Part shown: piece by piece, positions 23,899 to 33,246 of the stretch | Position numbering within the stretch: position 1 is the first letter of the stretch | Layout: every line of letters begins with the position of its first letter | Origin: Actinomycetota bacterium | Lineage (GTDB): Bacteria; Actinomycetota; Coriobacteriia; Anaerosomatales; JAUXNU01 | Reading direction: 5' to 3' | DNA: 53,546 bases | Assembly (NCBI GenBank): GCA_030682655.1 | Contig: JAUXNU010000078.1 | Coordinates: 1 to 53,546, forward strand | The notes under the pieces: generated by a model | What the model saw: only the letters and a program-made list of their open reading frames with translations | Databases searched by the model: none | What the model was told of the DNA's origin: nothing | Program-made: the position numbers and the translations under genes

Positions 23899-25476
23899 GT
23901 GCTGAAGGTCATCGTGTTCGTGTGTGGTGCCGCTTTGATGGGACTTGAGCTCGTCGCGGCGCGCGTGCTCGCGCCGGCGATGGGCAACTCGATCTACGTA
24001 TGGGGCAGCGTCATCAGCACCGTGATGGTGGCCCTTAGCCTCGGCTACTGGATCGGCGGACACGCGGCGGACCGCTGGGGCGCGTCCCGCCTCCTTCCCC
24101 TCGTCATCGCTGGCGCTGCGTTCTTCACCGTCCTGGCGCCGCCCATCGCTGCAGCAACGCTCTCGTGGGCGTCCGACATGGGACCCCGCCTCGGCTCGCT
24201 CGTGGCCTCAGGGCTCATCTTCTTCGTTCCGGCACTCCTGCTCGCAATGGTCAGCCCGCTCGGCGTTCGCCTTGCGACCACCCGAGGACTCGAGCACATC
24301 GGGCGTTCGGCTGGCAGCCTGTACTCCATATCGACCGCAGGAAGCATCGTCGGTACGCTCGCGACCTCGTTTTGGCTAATCCCGCTCCTGTCGCTCGAAC
24401 CGCTCATCGTGTGGACCGGGTTCTTGCTCGGTCTTGCAGCGCTCGCGGCGCTCGGTCTCGCGGCCCGCAGCGCGATCGCACAGGCCGCCAAGGGTAGCGA
24501 GCCGTCGACTCCCGAGCGGCTCAGCTCGCGTTTCGCGGTGTCCGCCGCCCTCGGCCTCGTGCTGGCGTGCACCGCGATCGGCGGGTGGGTCCTGTCGGAT
24601 GTCGGCGCAGGCTCAGCCACCAACGCAACCGGCGAGACGATCCTCTTCCGCGCTGACACGCAATACCACCGCATCACCGTGACCGAGGACGAGACCGTCC
24701 GCCATCTGCGCTTCGACCGGAGCCACCAGTCCGCGATCTACCTCGACAACGGATACGAGAGCGCCATCCGATACCCCGACTACCTGCACCTGACGGTAGC
24801 GGCCAAGCCCGACGCCAAGCGCGTGCTGGTCCTCGGATTGGGCGGAGGCACGCTCGTCAAGAGAATGTGGCGTGACTACCCCCAGATGAGCATCGACGCC
24901 GTGGAGATAGACCCGGTCGTCGTCGAGGTCTCCCAGCGCTATTTCGGCCTGCCGGACGATCCGCGTATCCGCGTCTTCGCCGAGGACGCCCGACGCTACA
25001 TCCAGCGCACGAACGAGACCTACGACATCATCGTCATCGACGCGTACTACGCCGACGGCCTGCCGTTCCACCTGACGACGACCGAGTTCCTTGGCGAGGT
25101 CAAAGCACGCCTTGCGCCCGATGGCGTGGTCGCGTACAACGTCATCTCGTCAGTCGAGGGCGACGACAGCAAGCTTTTCCGAAGCATGTACCGGACGGCC
25201 GGTGGCGTGTGGAGCCACCTGGCTGTCTTCCCTCTCGACATCGCCGCCCAGGACAACCCGGGCCTCATCCGCAATATCATCGTGCAGGCCACAGATTCCG
25301 ACATTCCCGAGGAGATCCTGCGCGAACGCATCGCGAGCCGGGTCGATGGACGCGTATCGATCGGAGGCTTCGACAGGTTCGGAGAGGATCTCTACACCGA
25401 GATCGTCCCTGTCGCGGACGTCCCCGAGCTGACGGACTCACACGCGCCGACCGACTCGCTCATCACCGTCAACTGA
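23899..25476 (+). CDS. Membrane protein fused to spermidine-synthase-like methyltransferase fold
   Basis: 525 residues. About six to seven membrane helices (1-225) are fused to a SpeE-like Rossmann domain (about 290-500) with the glycine loop VLGLGGGTLVKR, VEIDPVVVEV and DAR/DIIVIDAY. This 'fused MFS/spermidine synthase' architecture is widespread; most members probably do not make spermidine. The polyamine-specific GGG-E-VLREV region is only partly kept. GTG 23899 has AAGGAGG 7 bases upstream, embedded in an octamer-repeat copy. The frame is open further upstream without a ribosome site. Confidence 0.82.
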   Translation: MLKVIVFVCGAALMGLELVAARVLAPAMGNSIYVWGSVISTVMVALSLGYWIGGHAADRWGASRLLPLVIAGAAFFTVLAPPIAAATLSWASDMGPRLGSLVASGLIFFVPALLLAMVSPLGVRLATTRGLEHIGRSAGSLYSISTAGSIVGTLATSFWLIPLLSLEPLIVWTGFLLGLAALAALGLAARSAIAQAAKGSEPSTPERLSSRFAVSAALGLVLACTAIGGWVLSDVGAGSATNATGETILFRADTQYHRITVTEDETVRHLRFDRSHQSAIYLDNGYESAIRYPDYLHLTVAAKPDAKRVLVLGLGGGTLVKRMWRDYPQMSIDAVEIDPVVVEVSQRYFGLPDDPRIRVFAEDARRYIQRTNETYDIIVIDAYYADGLPFHLTTTEFLGEVKARLAPDGVVAYNVISSVEGDDSKLFRSMYRTAGGVWSHLAVFPLDIAAQDNPGLIRNIIVQATDSDIPEEILRERIASRVDGRVSIGGFDRFGEDLYTEIVPVADVPELTDSHAPTDSLITVN

Positions 25477-25500
25477 GCGGCCGCGGCGCCCTGCCACCGG

Positions 25501-26586
25501 CTACCCCCTCCCCGTCCGCTTCTTGAAATCCTTCGCGCTCTTCAAGATGATCTTCCACTTGCGAACCTCCTCGGCCCGCAAGCGTGCATCCGTCTTCATC
25601 GCGGCGACCTCCGCCTCGCGGCGCAGCTTGTGCCAGCTCATCAGCCGCCCCTCGGCCAGTTCACCGGATTCGACAGCGGCTGTGACCGCGCAACCAGGCT
25701 CCTCGGCATGCATGCAATCGCGAAAGCGGCAGCTCTCAGCGAACCGCTCGATGTCGGGGAATGCTGCTGCGATGCCTTCCTCGGCGTCGGTCAGTGCGAG
25801 TGCGCGCAGGCCGGGCGTGTCGACGAGCACGCCTCCGCCGGGCATCGCGATCAGCTCTCGCGCAACGGTCACGTGACGACCCTTGCCGTCCACGACGCGA
25901 ACCTCGCGCGTGGCCTGCCGTTCCTCGCCAAGGAGTGAGTTGATGAGCGTCGACTTCCCGGCACCCGACGGGCCGATGAGCGCGACGGTGCGGGCTCCAC
26001 CCGTGTACGCGCCGAGCGCGTCTACGCCCTCGCCTGTGGCTGCGCTCGTCAGGTGCACGTCAACGCCCAGCGCCACTGCCTCGACTGCGGCGACGGCCCC
26101 TTCGGGGTCAGGCGACAGATCGGCCTTCGTCAGCACGACGACCGGCACGGCACCGCTGTCCCACGCAAGCGCCAGCTCCCGCTCGATGCGCCGCAGATTG
26201 GGGTCGCCTGGAATCGGATGCACCACGAACACCGTGTCGATGTTGGCGGCGAGTACCTGGGCATCGGAGGTCGTTCCCGGATCACCTCGCATGAACGCCG
26301 AGGAACGATCGAGTACCGCCTCGACCTGCGCCACGTCGAGATCGGGCGGAGCGAAGAGCGCGACCCAGTCGCCGGCGGCGGGCAAGTCGGCAGCACCGCG
26401 AGCGCGCTTCAGCAGTCGAGTGGACGGCTCCGCGCGCACGACACCGTCACCGGTCGCAGCAAGCACACTGCCCCGGTCGGCGCGGATCACACGAGCGGGA
26501 AGAAGGCCTTCCTCGGCGAAGGGCGCGAACAGCGCCTGCCAGCGGGGGGAGAAACCGATGGGTTCGAGATCGGAGTGAGAGGACAA
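25501..26586 (-). CDS. rsgA: Ribosome small-subunit-dependent GTPase A
   Basis: 361 residues, circularly permuted GTPase: G4 (VLTKADLS) and G5 (TSAATG) precede G1 (GPSGAGKST) and G3 (DTPG), then a zinc-binding segment with CRFRDCMH and GC. RsgA matures 30S subunits. TTG 26586 is chosen because AAAGGAA lies 6 bases before it; the frame extends upstream to 26670 without a better start. A short open frame with a strong ribosome site lies just upstream. Confidence 0.9.
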   Translation of the reverse strand: MSSHSDLEPIGFSPRWQALFAPFAEEGLLPARVIRADRGSVLAATGDGVVRAEPSTRLLKRARGAADLPAAGDWVALFAPPDLDVAQVEAVLDRSSAFMRGDPGTTSDAQVLAANIDTVFVVHPIPGDPNLRRIERELALAWDSGAVPVVVLTKADLSPDPEGAVAAVEAVALGVDVHLTSAATGEGVDALGAYTGGARTVALIGPSGAGKSTLINSLLGEERQATREVRVVDGKGRHVTVARELIAMPGGGVLVDTPGLRALALTDAEEGIAAAFPDIERFAESCRFRDCMHAEEPGCAVTAAVESGELAEGRLMSWHKLRREAEVAAMKTDARLRAEEVRKWKIILKSAKDFKKRTGRG

Positions 26587-26620
26587 CGCGGGTTCCTTTC
26601 GCCAAGGTGCCCGCGGTCGG

Positions 26621-26695
26621 TCAGACGCGGCGCACCGGGATTGAGGCATACGGCAGAATGGGCGCGTCAAACGCCCTGGGAGCTATGGCATGCAT
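26621..26695 (-). CDS. Possible 24-residue leader peptide upstream of rsgA
   Basis: ATG at 26695 with a near-perfect GGAAGGAGG 8 bases upstream, 24 codons, TGA at 26621-26623, 34 bases before the rsgA start. The peptide has no hydrophobic stretch and is rich in Ala, Pro and Arg. It is too short for gene finders. It could be a translated leader affecting rsgA, a small protein or chance. Confidence 0.4.
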   Translation of the reverse strand: MHAIAPRAFDAPILPYASIPVRRV

Positions 26696-26728
26696 CTGCG
26701 TCGCCTCCTTCCGGTGGTCCGTAGCCCC

Positions 26729-26734
26729 AGTATA
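26729..26734 (-). promoter_or_regulatory. Candidate -10 element for the leader peptide/rsgA transcript
   Basis: TATACT on the minus strand, 34 bases before the leader ATG. No good -35 lies 16-18 bases upstream. Confidence 0.35.
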
Positions 26735-26843
26735 GCCGAGGAGCGCGGCGGCTTCCGCGCGGCCGTGCTTCCGCAGCCCCGATGTCGAGGCGGTCGTGCC
26801 ACCACTCGTCCGCCATGGCATACTGTCCGCCAGGGGTGAGGAC

Positions 26844-27956
26844 ATGGACCGCGCGATCGAGCACCGCTTCAGAGAGCTCAGCCATCTCATCGGCAACACG
26901 CCGCTGCTCGTCATCGAGATGCTCTACCGCGGTCAGCCGCGCCGCGTCTATGCGAAGGCCGAGCACCTCAATCTCACAGGCAGCGTCAAGGACCGCATGG
27001 CCTCACATGTACTGCGCAGCGCGTACGAGCGGGGAGAACTCACGCCTGGCGCACCCATCGCCGAGGTCACCAGCGGAAACACCGGCATCTCGTTCGCCGC
27101 GATCGGCCGCGCACTGGGTCATCCCGTGACGATCTTCATGCCAGACTGGCTGAGCCGCGAGCGCACCGACCTCATCAGGAGCTTCGGCGCAGACTGCCGG
27201 CTCGTATCGCAGGCGGAGGGCGGCTTCCCGGCCTGTATCGAACTCGCCGATCGCTTCGCCAAGGAGAACCCTGGCTGCTTCCTTCCGCGGCAGTTCAGCA
27301 ACTTCGACAACAGCGAGGCCCACGAACTCACCACAGGCCCGGAGATCTGGTGGCAGCTGCGGTTCGTAGGCCTCGAGCCCGATGGGTTCGTCGCCGGCGT
27401 CGGAACCGGCGGGACCGTGATGGGAGTCGGGGCGTACCTTCGTGCGCAGAAACCGACGGTCTCGGTCCACCCGCTCGAGCCGCTGAACTCCCCGACACTT
27501 CGGGTCGGCCACAAAGTAGGTTCCCACCGCATCCAGGGCATCTCCGACGAGTTCGTCCCGCCGATCCTCGACCTGGCCGCACTCGACGAGATCCTCGAAG
27601 TGGACGACGGGGACGCAATCATCATGGCCCAGCGCCTCGGGCGCGAGCTCGGGCTGGGAGTCGGCCTCAGCAGCGGGGCGAATCTCCTTGGCGCGCTCAT
27701 GGTGCAAGACAGGCTTGGGGACGACGCTGTCGTGGCCACGGTATTCGCCGACGACAACAAGAAGTACCTGTCGACCAGCCTGCTGCGGGACGAGCCCGTC
27801 GGCGACCGCTTCATGAGTCCCGAGATCGAGCTTCGAGGATTCCGCGCGATCAAACGCGCGTGCACGACTTGCTGCGACGGCCCTGAGTGCACAAGGTTCT
27901 TCGCCGAGGACGGCGCGCCGCTACCCGTCGACTGCCCACGCCGCACGACTGGCTGA
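26844..27956 (+). CDS. Cysteine-synthase-family PLP enzyme with Cys-rich C-terminal tail
   Basis: 370 residues. Fold-type II PLP enzyme: Lys in GSVKDRMA forms the Schiff base, TSGNTGIS binds the substrate carboxylate, and GTGGTVMG binds PLP phosphate. This fits O-acetylserine sulfhydrylase/cystathionine-beta-synthase-like enzymes. The tail (residues about 335-370) adds [10 protein letters not shown] and another Cys, which ordinary CysK lacks; it may bind metal or react with sulfide. GGGGTGAGG precedes ATG 26844. It converges on glnA with only 9 bases between. Confidence 0.85.
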   Translation: MDRAIEHRFRELSHLIGNTPLLVIEMLYRGQPRRVYAKAEHLNLTGSVKDRMASHVLRSAYERGELTPGAPIAEVTSGNTGISFAAIGRALGHPVTIFMPDWLSRERTDLIRSFGADCRLVSQAEGGFPACIELADRFAKENPGCFLPRQFSNFDNSEAHELTTGPEIWWQLRFVGLEPDGFVAGVGTGGTVMGVGAYLRAQKPTVSVHPLEPLNSPTLRVGHKVGSHRIQGISDEFVPPILDLAALDEILEVDDGDAIIMAQRLGRELGLGVGLSSGANLLGALMVQDRLGDDAVVATVFADDNKKYLSTSLLRDEPVGDRFMSPEIELRGFRAIKRACTTCCDGPECTRFFAEDGAPLPVDCPRRTTG

Positions 27957-27965
27957 ACGCGCGAG

Positions 27966-29294
27966 CTAGAGCAGCGGCAGATACTCCTCCAGCTCCCAGG
28001 CGGTCACGCGACTGCGGTAGTCGTGCCACTCCATGCGCTTGTTGCGCACGTACCAGTTGAACACCGGTTCGCCAAGGGTCTCGCGCATGAGTGCGCTGCT
28101 CTCCAGAGCCGTGATCGCCTCGTGCAGGTCCTCGGGAAGCTGCCCGATGCCCAGTTCGGCGCGCCGCTCGTGGGTCATCTCGTAGACGTCGTCGGTGACG
28201 TCGGCAGGAAGCTCGAGGCCTCGCTCGATGCCATCGAGTCCGGCGGCGAGCATGACCGCGAACGCGAGGTAGGGGTTGCAGGCCGGATCGGGTGAACGCA
28301 GCTCCACGCGGGTCGCCGCTTCCTTGCCCGGTTTGTACATGGGCACGCGCACGAGCGCCGAACGGTTGCGATGCGCCCAGCAGATGTGGACAGGGGCCTC
28401 AAAACCGGAGACGAGTCGCTTGTAGGAGTTAACCCACTGGTTGGTGACGGCGCTGATTGCCGGCGAGTGGTGCAGCAGACCGGCAACGTAGCCCTTTGCG
28501 ATGTCCGAGAGGTTGTGTTCGTCGGCGGGGTCGAAGAACGCGTTCGACTCACCGGTGAAGAGCGACTGGTGTACGTGCATGCCGTTGCCCGCCTCGCCGT
28601 ACATCGGCTTGGGCATGAACGTCGCGTAGACGCCGTTGAGCTGGGCGACCTCCTTGACGACAAGCCGATAGGTCATGACCTTGTCGGCCATACGCAGGGC
28701 TTCGTCGTAACGCAGGTCGATCTCGTGCTGGCTCGGACCGACCTCGTGGTGGCTGTACTCCACCCGGATGTCGAAGTCCTTGAGGGTTCGGACGGTCTGC
28801 TTCCGCAGGTCCACGGACAGGTCGCGCGTCGTCATGTCGAAGTACGTGCCGTGGTCCAACACCTCGGTCGAATGATCGTCACGAAGGTAGTAGTACTCTA
28901 GCTCCGGCCCAACGTAGAACGTGAAGCCCTTCTCGGATGCCTTGGCGAGCGTCCGCTTGAGCACGTAGCGTGGGTCGCCATCGTATGGTGTCCCGTCCGG
29001 GCGCATGATGTCGCAGAACATCGTGGCAACGAGCTGGCCGTCCTGGCGCCAGGGGAGTATCTGCAAAGTCGCAGGGTCCGGCAGAGCGATCATGTCGGAT
29101 TCCTGGATACGGGCGAATCCCTGAATCGACGAACCGTCGAAGCCCATGCCTTCGGACATTGCCGTGTCGAGCTCGTCGATGGTGATCACGAACGTCTTGA
29201 GGAACCCGAGGACGTCCGTGAACCAAAGATGGATGAACTCGACTCCCTGCTCCGTGATCGCCTCGATAGCATCTGCGCGCAACTTGTCGAGCAT
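27966..29294 (-). CDS. glnA: Glutamine synthetase type I
   Basis: 442 residues, GSI length. Conserved parts: FDGSSIQGF near residue 50, metal ligands in GPELEYYY and SHHEVGPSQHE, ATP region NGMHVHQSL, and NRSALVRVP. The usual adenylylation-loop Tyr context (NLYDLP) is replaced by DVYEMTHERR, the form in GSI-alpha enzymes, so control is likely by feedback and transcription rather than adenylylation. ATG 29294 follows AAGGGGGA. The frame stays open for another 425 codons upstream, but that part is antisense to the glutamate-synthase-like gene. Divergent from that gene around a palindrome. Confidence 0.95.
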   Translation of the reverse strand: MLDKLRADAIEAITEQGVEFIHLWFTDVLGFLKTFVITIDELDTAMSEGMGFDGSSIQGFARIQESDMIALPDPATLQILPWRQDGQLVATMFCDIMRPDGTPYDGDPRYVLKRTLAKASEKGFTFYVGPELEYYYLRDDHSTEVLDHGTYFDMTTRDLSVDLRKQTVRTLKDFDIRVEYSHHEVGPSQHEIDLRYDEALRMADKVMTYRLVVKEVAQLNGVYATFMPKPMYGEAGNGMHVHQSLFTGESNAFFDPADEHNLSDIAKGYVAGLLHHSPAISAVTNQWVNSYKRLVSGFEAPVHICWAHRNRSALVRVPMYKPGKEAATRVELRSPDPACNPYLAFAVMLAAGLDGIERGLELPADVTDDVYEMTHERRAELGIGQLPEDLHEAITALESSALMRETLGEPVFNWYVRNKRMEWHDYRSRVTAWELEEYLPLL

Positions 29295-29322
29295 TCGCGT
29301 CCCCCTTGCATATGTTTCGGGC

Positions 29323-29337
29323 GTATTGCCGCAATAC
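29323..29337. promoter_or_regulatory. Palindromic candidate operator between glnA and the glutamate-synthase-like gene
   Basis: GTATTG, CCG, CAATAC: a perfect 6-3-6 inverted repeat, 28 bases upstream of the glnA ATG and directly before the rightward -35. It is well placed to control both nitrogen-assimilation genes. The regulator is not identifiable from the window. Confidence 0.5.
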
Positions 29338-29366
29338 TTCGATTGTGTTTCGTACTCCGCTAGAAT
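29338..29366 (+). promoter_or_regulatory. Candidate promoter of the glutamate-synthase-like gene
   Basis: TTCGAT (29338-29343), 17 bases, TAGAAT (29361-29366), 36 bases before the ATG. It abuts the palindrome. Confidence 0.4.
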
Positions 29367-29402
29367 AGCCGCATCCGGCGCTCCAACCAACTGGGAGGAA
29401 AC

Positions 29403-30992
29403 ATGAATCTGCAGCGTCCGAATGGAAACGACGCTACCCAGACCTCGAACCGGTCTCGCGATGTCGTGCCCGGCTCCGGCCTGTGTACGCGCTGCGTGGA
29501 CGGGTGTCGCGGCAACTGCGAGGTCTTCAAGGCATCGTTCCGCGGCCGGGAGGTCATCTATCCCGGGCCCTTCGGTGAAGTCACCGCAGGTGGCGACAAG
29601 GACTACCCGATCGACTACTCGCACCTGAACATCCAAGGCTATGCGCTCGGCGCGAAGGGCCTGCCCGCCGGGGTCGAGGGCAACCCGGACAACACGCTGT
29701 TCCCGATGGTCGACACCGAGACCGAATTCGGCTACCAGAACAAAGTCAAGATGAAGGTGCCGATCTTCACCGGCGCACTCGGCTCCACCGAGATCGCCCG
29801 CAAGAACTGGGAGCATTTCGCTACCGGCGCCGCAATCAGCGGCATCTCGCTCGTGTGCGGGGAGAACGTCTGCGGCATCGACCCGGCGCTTGAGCGTGAC
29901 AGCAACGGCAAGGTCACGCGCTCGCCCGATATGGAGCGCCGCATCGAAACCTATCGCCGCTACCACGACGGCTACGGCGACATCCTCGTGCAGATGAACG
30001 TCGAGGACACGCGCCTCGGCGTGGCAGAGTACTGCGTCGAAAAGCTCGGTGTCGAGACGATGGAGCTCAAGTGGGGCCAGGGCGCCAAGTGCATCGGCGG
30101 CGAGATCAAGGTCGACTCGCTCGATCGCGCACTCGAGCTCCAGGCCCGCGGCTATCTCGTGACTCCCGACCCGTCGAACCCGACAGTCCAGGCCTCGTTC
30201 AAGGACGGCGCCATCCGCCAGTTCGAGCGCCACAGCCGTCTGGGCTTCGTCGATGAGGACGAGTTCTACAAGGCCGTCGACCACCTGCGCGCGCTTGGCG
30301 CCAAGCGAGTGACTCTCAAGACCGGCGCCTACCCCATGCGCGAACTCGCGATGGCCATGAAGTGGGCCAGCAACGCCAAGATCGACCTGCTCACCATCGA
30401 CGGTGCACCCGGCGGTACCGGCATGAGCCCGTGGCGCATGATGGAGGAGTGGGGCGTTCCGACCTTCTACCTGCAGTGTATGGCCAACGAGCTCGCCGAG
30501 AAGCTCACCTCGCAGGGCGCGTACGTACCCGACATCGCCATCGCAGGCGGGTTCTCCTCGGAAGACCATGTCTTCAAGGTTCTCGCGCTTGGGTCACCGC
30601 ACACCAAGGCCGTCTGCATGGGTCGCGCGCTGATGATTCCGGGCTTCGTCGGCAAGAACATCGAAACCTGGATGAAGGAAGAGGACCTGCCCAAGACGGT
30701 CTCGCAGTTCGGCAGTACGAAGGAAGAGATCTTCGTGGGCTACGAGGCGGTCAAGGCCGAGTACGGCGACGATGCCGACAAGATGCCGCTCGGAGCCATC
30801 GCGCTCTATACCTACGCGGACAAGATCAAGGTCGGGCTACAGCAGCTCATGAGCGGCAGCCGCAACATGAACGTCGACTCCATCTCGCGTGCCGACGTCA
30901 TGGCACTCACGCCGGAGGCAGCGGAGATCTCGGGCATCCCGTTCGTCATGGACGCATATCGCGACGAAGCGATGCGCATCATCGAGGGATAG
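29403..30992 (+). CDS. FMN-binding glutamate-synthase-family protein
   Basis: 529 residues. An N-terminal Cys cluster (CTRCVDGCRGNC) precedes the FMN/glutamate synthase TIM barrel (GQGAKCIGGEIK, LTIDGAPGGTGMSPWRMMEEWG, IAGGFSSEDHVFK). This is the central/FMN domain of GltB without the amidotransferase domain, as in archaeal-type glutamate synthases and related FMN enzymes. With divergent glnA it probably supports ammonium assimilation, but substrate specificity is not proven. GGGAGGA precedes the ATG. Confidence 0.85.
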   Translation: MNLQRPNGNDATQTSNRSRDVVPGSGLCTRCVDGCRGNCEVFKASFRGREVIYPGPFGEVTAGGDKDYPIDYSHLNIQGYALGAKGLPAGVEGNPDNTLFPMVDTETEFGYQNKVKMKVPIFTGALGSTEIARKNWEHFATGAAISGISLVCGENVCGIDPALERDSNGKVTRSPDMERRIETYRRYHDGYGDILVQMNVEDTRLGVAEYCVEKLGVETMELKWGQGAKCIGGEIKVDSLDRALELQARGYLVTPDPSNPTVQASFKDGAIRQFERHSRLGFVDEDEFYKAVDHLRALGAKRVTLKTGAYPMRELAMAMKWASNAKIDLLTIDGAPGGTGMSPWRMMEEWGVPTFYLQCMANELAEKLTSQGAYVPDIAIAGGFSSEDHVFKVLALGSPHTKAVCMGRALMIPGFVGKNIETWMKEEDLPKTVSQFGSTKEEIFVGYEAVKAEYGDDADKMPLGAIALYTYADKIKVGLQQLMSGSRNMNVDSISRADVMALTPEAAEISGIPFVMDAYRDEAMRIIEG

Positions 30993-31015
30993 CGCGAAGA
31001 CACCCGCTAGCGTTG

Positions 31016-31046
31016 AGAGGGCCGCTCCCAAGGGGGGCGGTCCTCT
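31016..31046 (+). terminator. Hairpin terminator after the glutamate-synthase-like gene
   Basis: 10-bp stem (31016-31025 with 31037-31046, one G-T pair) around an 11-base loop, 24 bases past the stop. Only a short TT follows, so it may be Rho-assisted. Confidence 0.6.
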
Positions 31047-31078
31047 TGCGCTGTAGCTCGCAGTTCAGAGGTGGTGCG

Positions 31079-32122
31079 CTATCCTGCTGCTCCGCGCATC
31101 GCAGCCGCAACCGCGTCTCCGCGAGTGCGCCGCACGCCGGCGCGGTACGTCGCGCGGTAGGCCTCGAGGTCGAATGGCAGGAACTCCTCGGCAGCTCGAC
31201 GGCCGGAGGCGAAGAGCGCCTCGCGCCGCTGGCGCGGGAGGGCGAACTCGGTCGCCCCCACTCCAAGCGTTCCGATCGGGATCGTTCGCGCGAAGTCGGC
31301 CTGCTCGATGTAGAGCCTGTCGTGCGCCTCGACCATCGTCTGCACGAGCGAGATCGCGTATCGAACCGCCCCGATCGACTTCAAACCGAACTCTGCCGGG
31401 TCGGTGATGCCCTTGGAGATGGCACCCCGCGTGTTCGCCTCCACAAGCAGCAACCCGAACGTCGGCCAGCGCGGCTCGTGGGTGTCGAACACCCACACCG
31501 GGAAGTTCGAAAGCATGCCACCATCGACGAGCAGGTGTTCGCGCTTGTCACGCGGGTTCGTCATCCGGACCGGCTCGAAGAAGACGGGGATGCTGGCCGA
31601 GGCGCGCACCGCGCGGGCGACCGACAGCTCGTCCGGCTCGATGCCCAGGTGCGTGCCTGCATCGCGCGGGAGCACGAGCATGTCGTGGGTCGTCACGTCC
31701 GAGACCACGACCTGCGCCGACCACCAGAACCGCGGGTCATCGCCCTCGTCGTCGGTCCGCAGGTCGGCGAATGTCCGCACGTCCTTGGCGGCGAGCTTCT
31801 CGGCCAACCACCCCTCGAGACGATCACCCTCGTAGATGCCGTAGTCGAGCAGCACGCTGAGCGGCGCGTCGGCGACCGGGATGCGGTCCTCCCACCCCTT
31901 GTCCAGGAAGTCGGTGAAGTCCACAGCTACGAGCATGTCCCGCAGCTCTGCCGCCGAGTAACCCGCCGCATGGAGCGCCGCAACGATCGCACCTGCCGAG
32001 GACCCCGCCCTCCTCTGCGCGACATAGCCCCGCTCCTCGAGCACCGAGAGCGCTCCTACCAGCCCGATGCCCTTCATGCCGCCGCCCTCGAAGACGAGAT
32101 CGGCTTTCAGCTCCTCGGCCAT
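31079..32122 (-). CDS. Patatin-like phospholipase
   Basis: 347 residues. The oxyanion hole (EGGGMKGIGLVG), nucleophile elbow GSSAG with the catalytic Ser, and the dyad Asp in LVDGGMLSNFP are all intact, so lipid acyl-hydrolase activity is expected. ATG 32122 begins directly before the first beta strand. The frame is open to 32203, but that stretch is Arg/Pro-rich and has no ribosome site. Divergent from an MBL-fold hydrolase. Confidence 0.85.
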   Translation of the reverse strand: MAEELKADLVFEGGGMKGIGLVGALSVLEERGYVAQRRAGSSAGAIVAALHAAGYSAAELRDMLVAVDFTDFLDKGWEDRIPVADAPLSVLLDYGIYEGDRLEGWLAEKLAAKDVRTFADLRTDDEGDDPRFWWSAQVVVSDVTTHDMLVLPRDAGTHLGIEPDELSVARAVRASASIPVFFEPVRMTNPRDKREHLLVDGGMLSNFPVWVFDTHEPRWPTFGLLLVEANTRGAISKGITDPAEFGLKSIGAVRYAISLVQTMVEAHDRLYIEQADFARTIPIGTLGVGATEFALPRQRREALFASGRRAAEEFLPFDLEAYRATYRAGVRRTRGDAVAAAMRGAAG

Positions 32123-32268
32123 GTCTCTGCGGACCGCGATCTCCGGAGTCAACAACGCACGGCGATTCCCTACCGGCGCACCCGGTCGATCCGCTCCCTC
32201 CACGCGCAGTCTATCGCCGCAAGGTCCGGGCTTCCAGCGCGACCTCCCCAGGTGCCATACTCACCGTC

Positions 32269-33132
32269 ATGGCCGAGCACACGAAACTGCCCGAGGGCGC
32301 GCAGCACCTCGTCGGAGATACGCACTATGTCCCCGGCCTTACGAACTCCGGCTTCATCTCGGGGCTGCTCATCGACACCGGCGCCGAGGAACTCGTCTAC
32401 GAGGACGTGGCGATCGACCGCCTGGCCATCACGCACGGCCACGCCGATCACTTCGCCTGCGCTGCGGCGGTGCGCGAAGCCGGAGCCCGCGTTGCTGCCG
32501 CTCGCGACGACGCATCGCTGGTAGAGAACCCCGACATCAACATCCGCGGCATGTTCTCGTGGGCCAAACCCGGCGACCTGCTCGTGACCAAGCTCTTCCG
32601 AGGAGAACCGTGTCGCGTAGACGAGTACATCGAGGACTGGTCCGACCCGCGCGCAACCGCGATTCCGCTCCCCGGCCACACCCTTGGACACACCGGATTC
32701 CTTACCGCCGATGGCGTCATGTTCACCGGCGATGCGCTCTACCTGCAGGAACTCTGGGAGCGGCACCCTCTGCCGTATGCGATCGATCCGGACATGGTGG
32801 TCTCGTCACTCGAACGAATCCGGGCACTCGACTTCGAATGGCTTGTGCCCGCCCACGGTCGACCCGTTTCGCGCGACGAAAGCTTCGGCCACATCGACCA
32901 CCACATCGGCCAGATCCGCGCGATCGAGAGCCTCATCCTGGCCCTGCTCACACAGCCGCGCTCTACCGAGGAGATCATCGCGCTCATCTCGGCTGACCGC
33001 TGCCTGTCAGACAACCCGGCACAGTACTGGCTGGCAGTGACCACCGTGAAGGGCTTCCTTGGCGGACTGCTCTCGCGCGGAGAGATCGAGTTCTACGTGC
33101 GTGCGCACTCGGGCTGGTGGCACGCGCTGTAG
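32269..33132 (+). CDS. Metallo-beta-lactamase-fold hydrolase
   Basis: 287 residues. Metal motif THGHADH, then PLPGHTLGHTG, FTGDALY and PAHGRP supply the usual His/Asp ligands of glyoxalase-II/LACTB2-like MBL proteins. The C-terminal about 80 residues are helical with a winged-helix look, as in LACTB2-type hydrolases. Substrate unknown. Confidence 0.82.
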   Translation: MAEHTKLPEGAQHLVGDTHYVPGLTNSGFISGLLIDTGAEELVYEDVAIDRLAITHGHADHFACAAAVREAGARVAAARDDASLVENPDINIRGMFSWAKPGDLLVTKLFRGEPCRVDEYIEDWSDPRATAIPLPGHTLGHTGFLTADGVMFTGDALYLQELWERHPLPYAIDPDMVVSSLERIRALDFEWLVPAHGRPVSRDESFGHIDHHIGQIRAIESLILALLTQPRSTEEIIALISADRCLSDNPAQYWLAVTTVKGFLGGLLSRGEIEFYVRAHSGWWHAL

Positions 33133-33246
33133 CCCGTGGGCCGGGCCGGGCTGCGAGTCCCGGCGAGACAGTGAAATGTGACCGCCGCCGCGACTTCGGG
33201 TACCCTTCCTTGGATACCATCCTGTCCCCGACCGAAAGGAGCATGC

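Noticed and set aside
27966-30569. 867-codon minus-strand open frame covering glnA and beyond
   Set aside because: Only the part from 29294 is glnA. The rest is antisense to the glutamate-synthase-like gene, has no ribosome site and no recognisable domain; it stays open because of GC-rich third-position bias.
30362-32524. 720-codon plus-strand open frame
   Set aside because: Arg/His/Pro-rich shadow of the glutamate-synthase-like gene and of the antisense patatin gene; no start signal or family.
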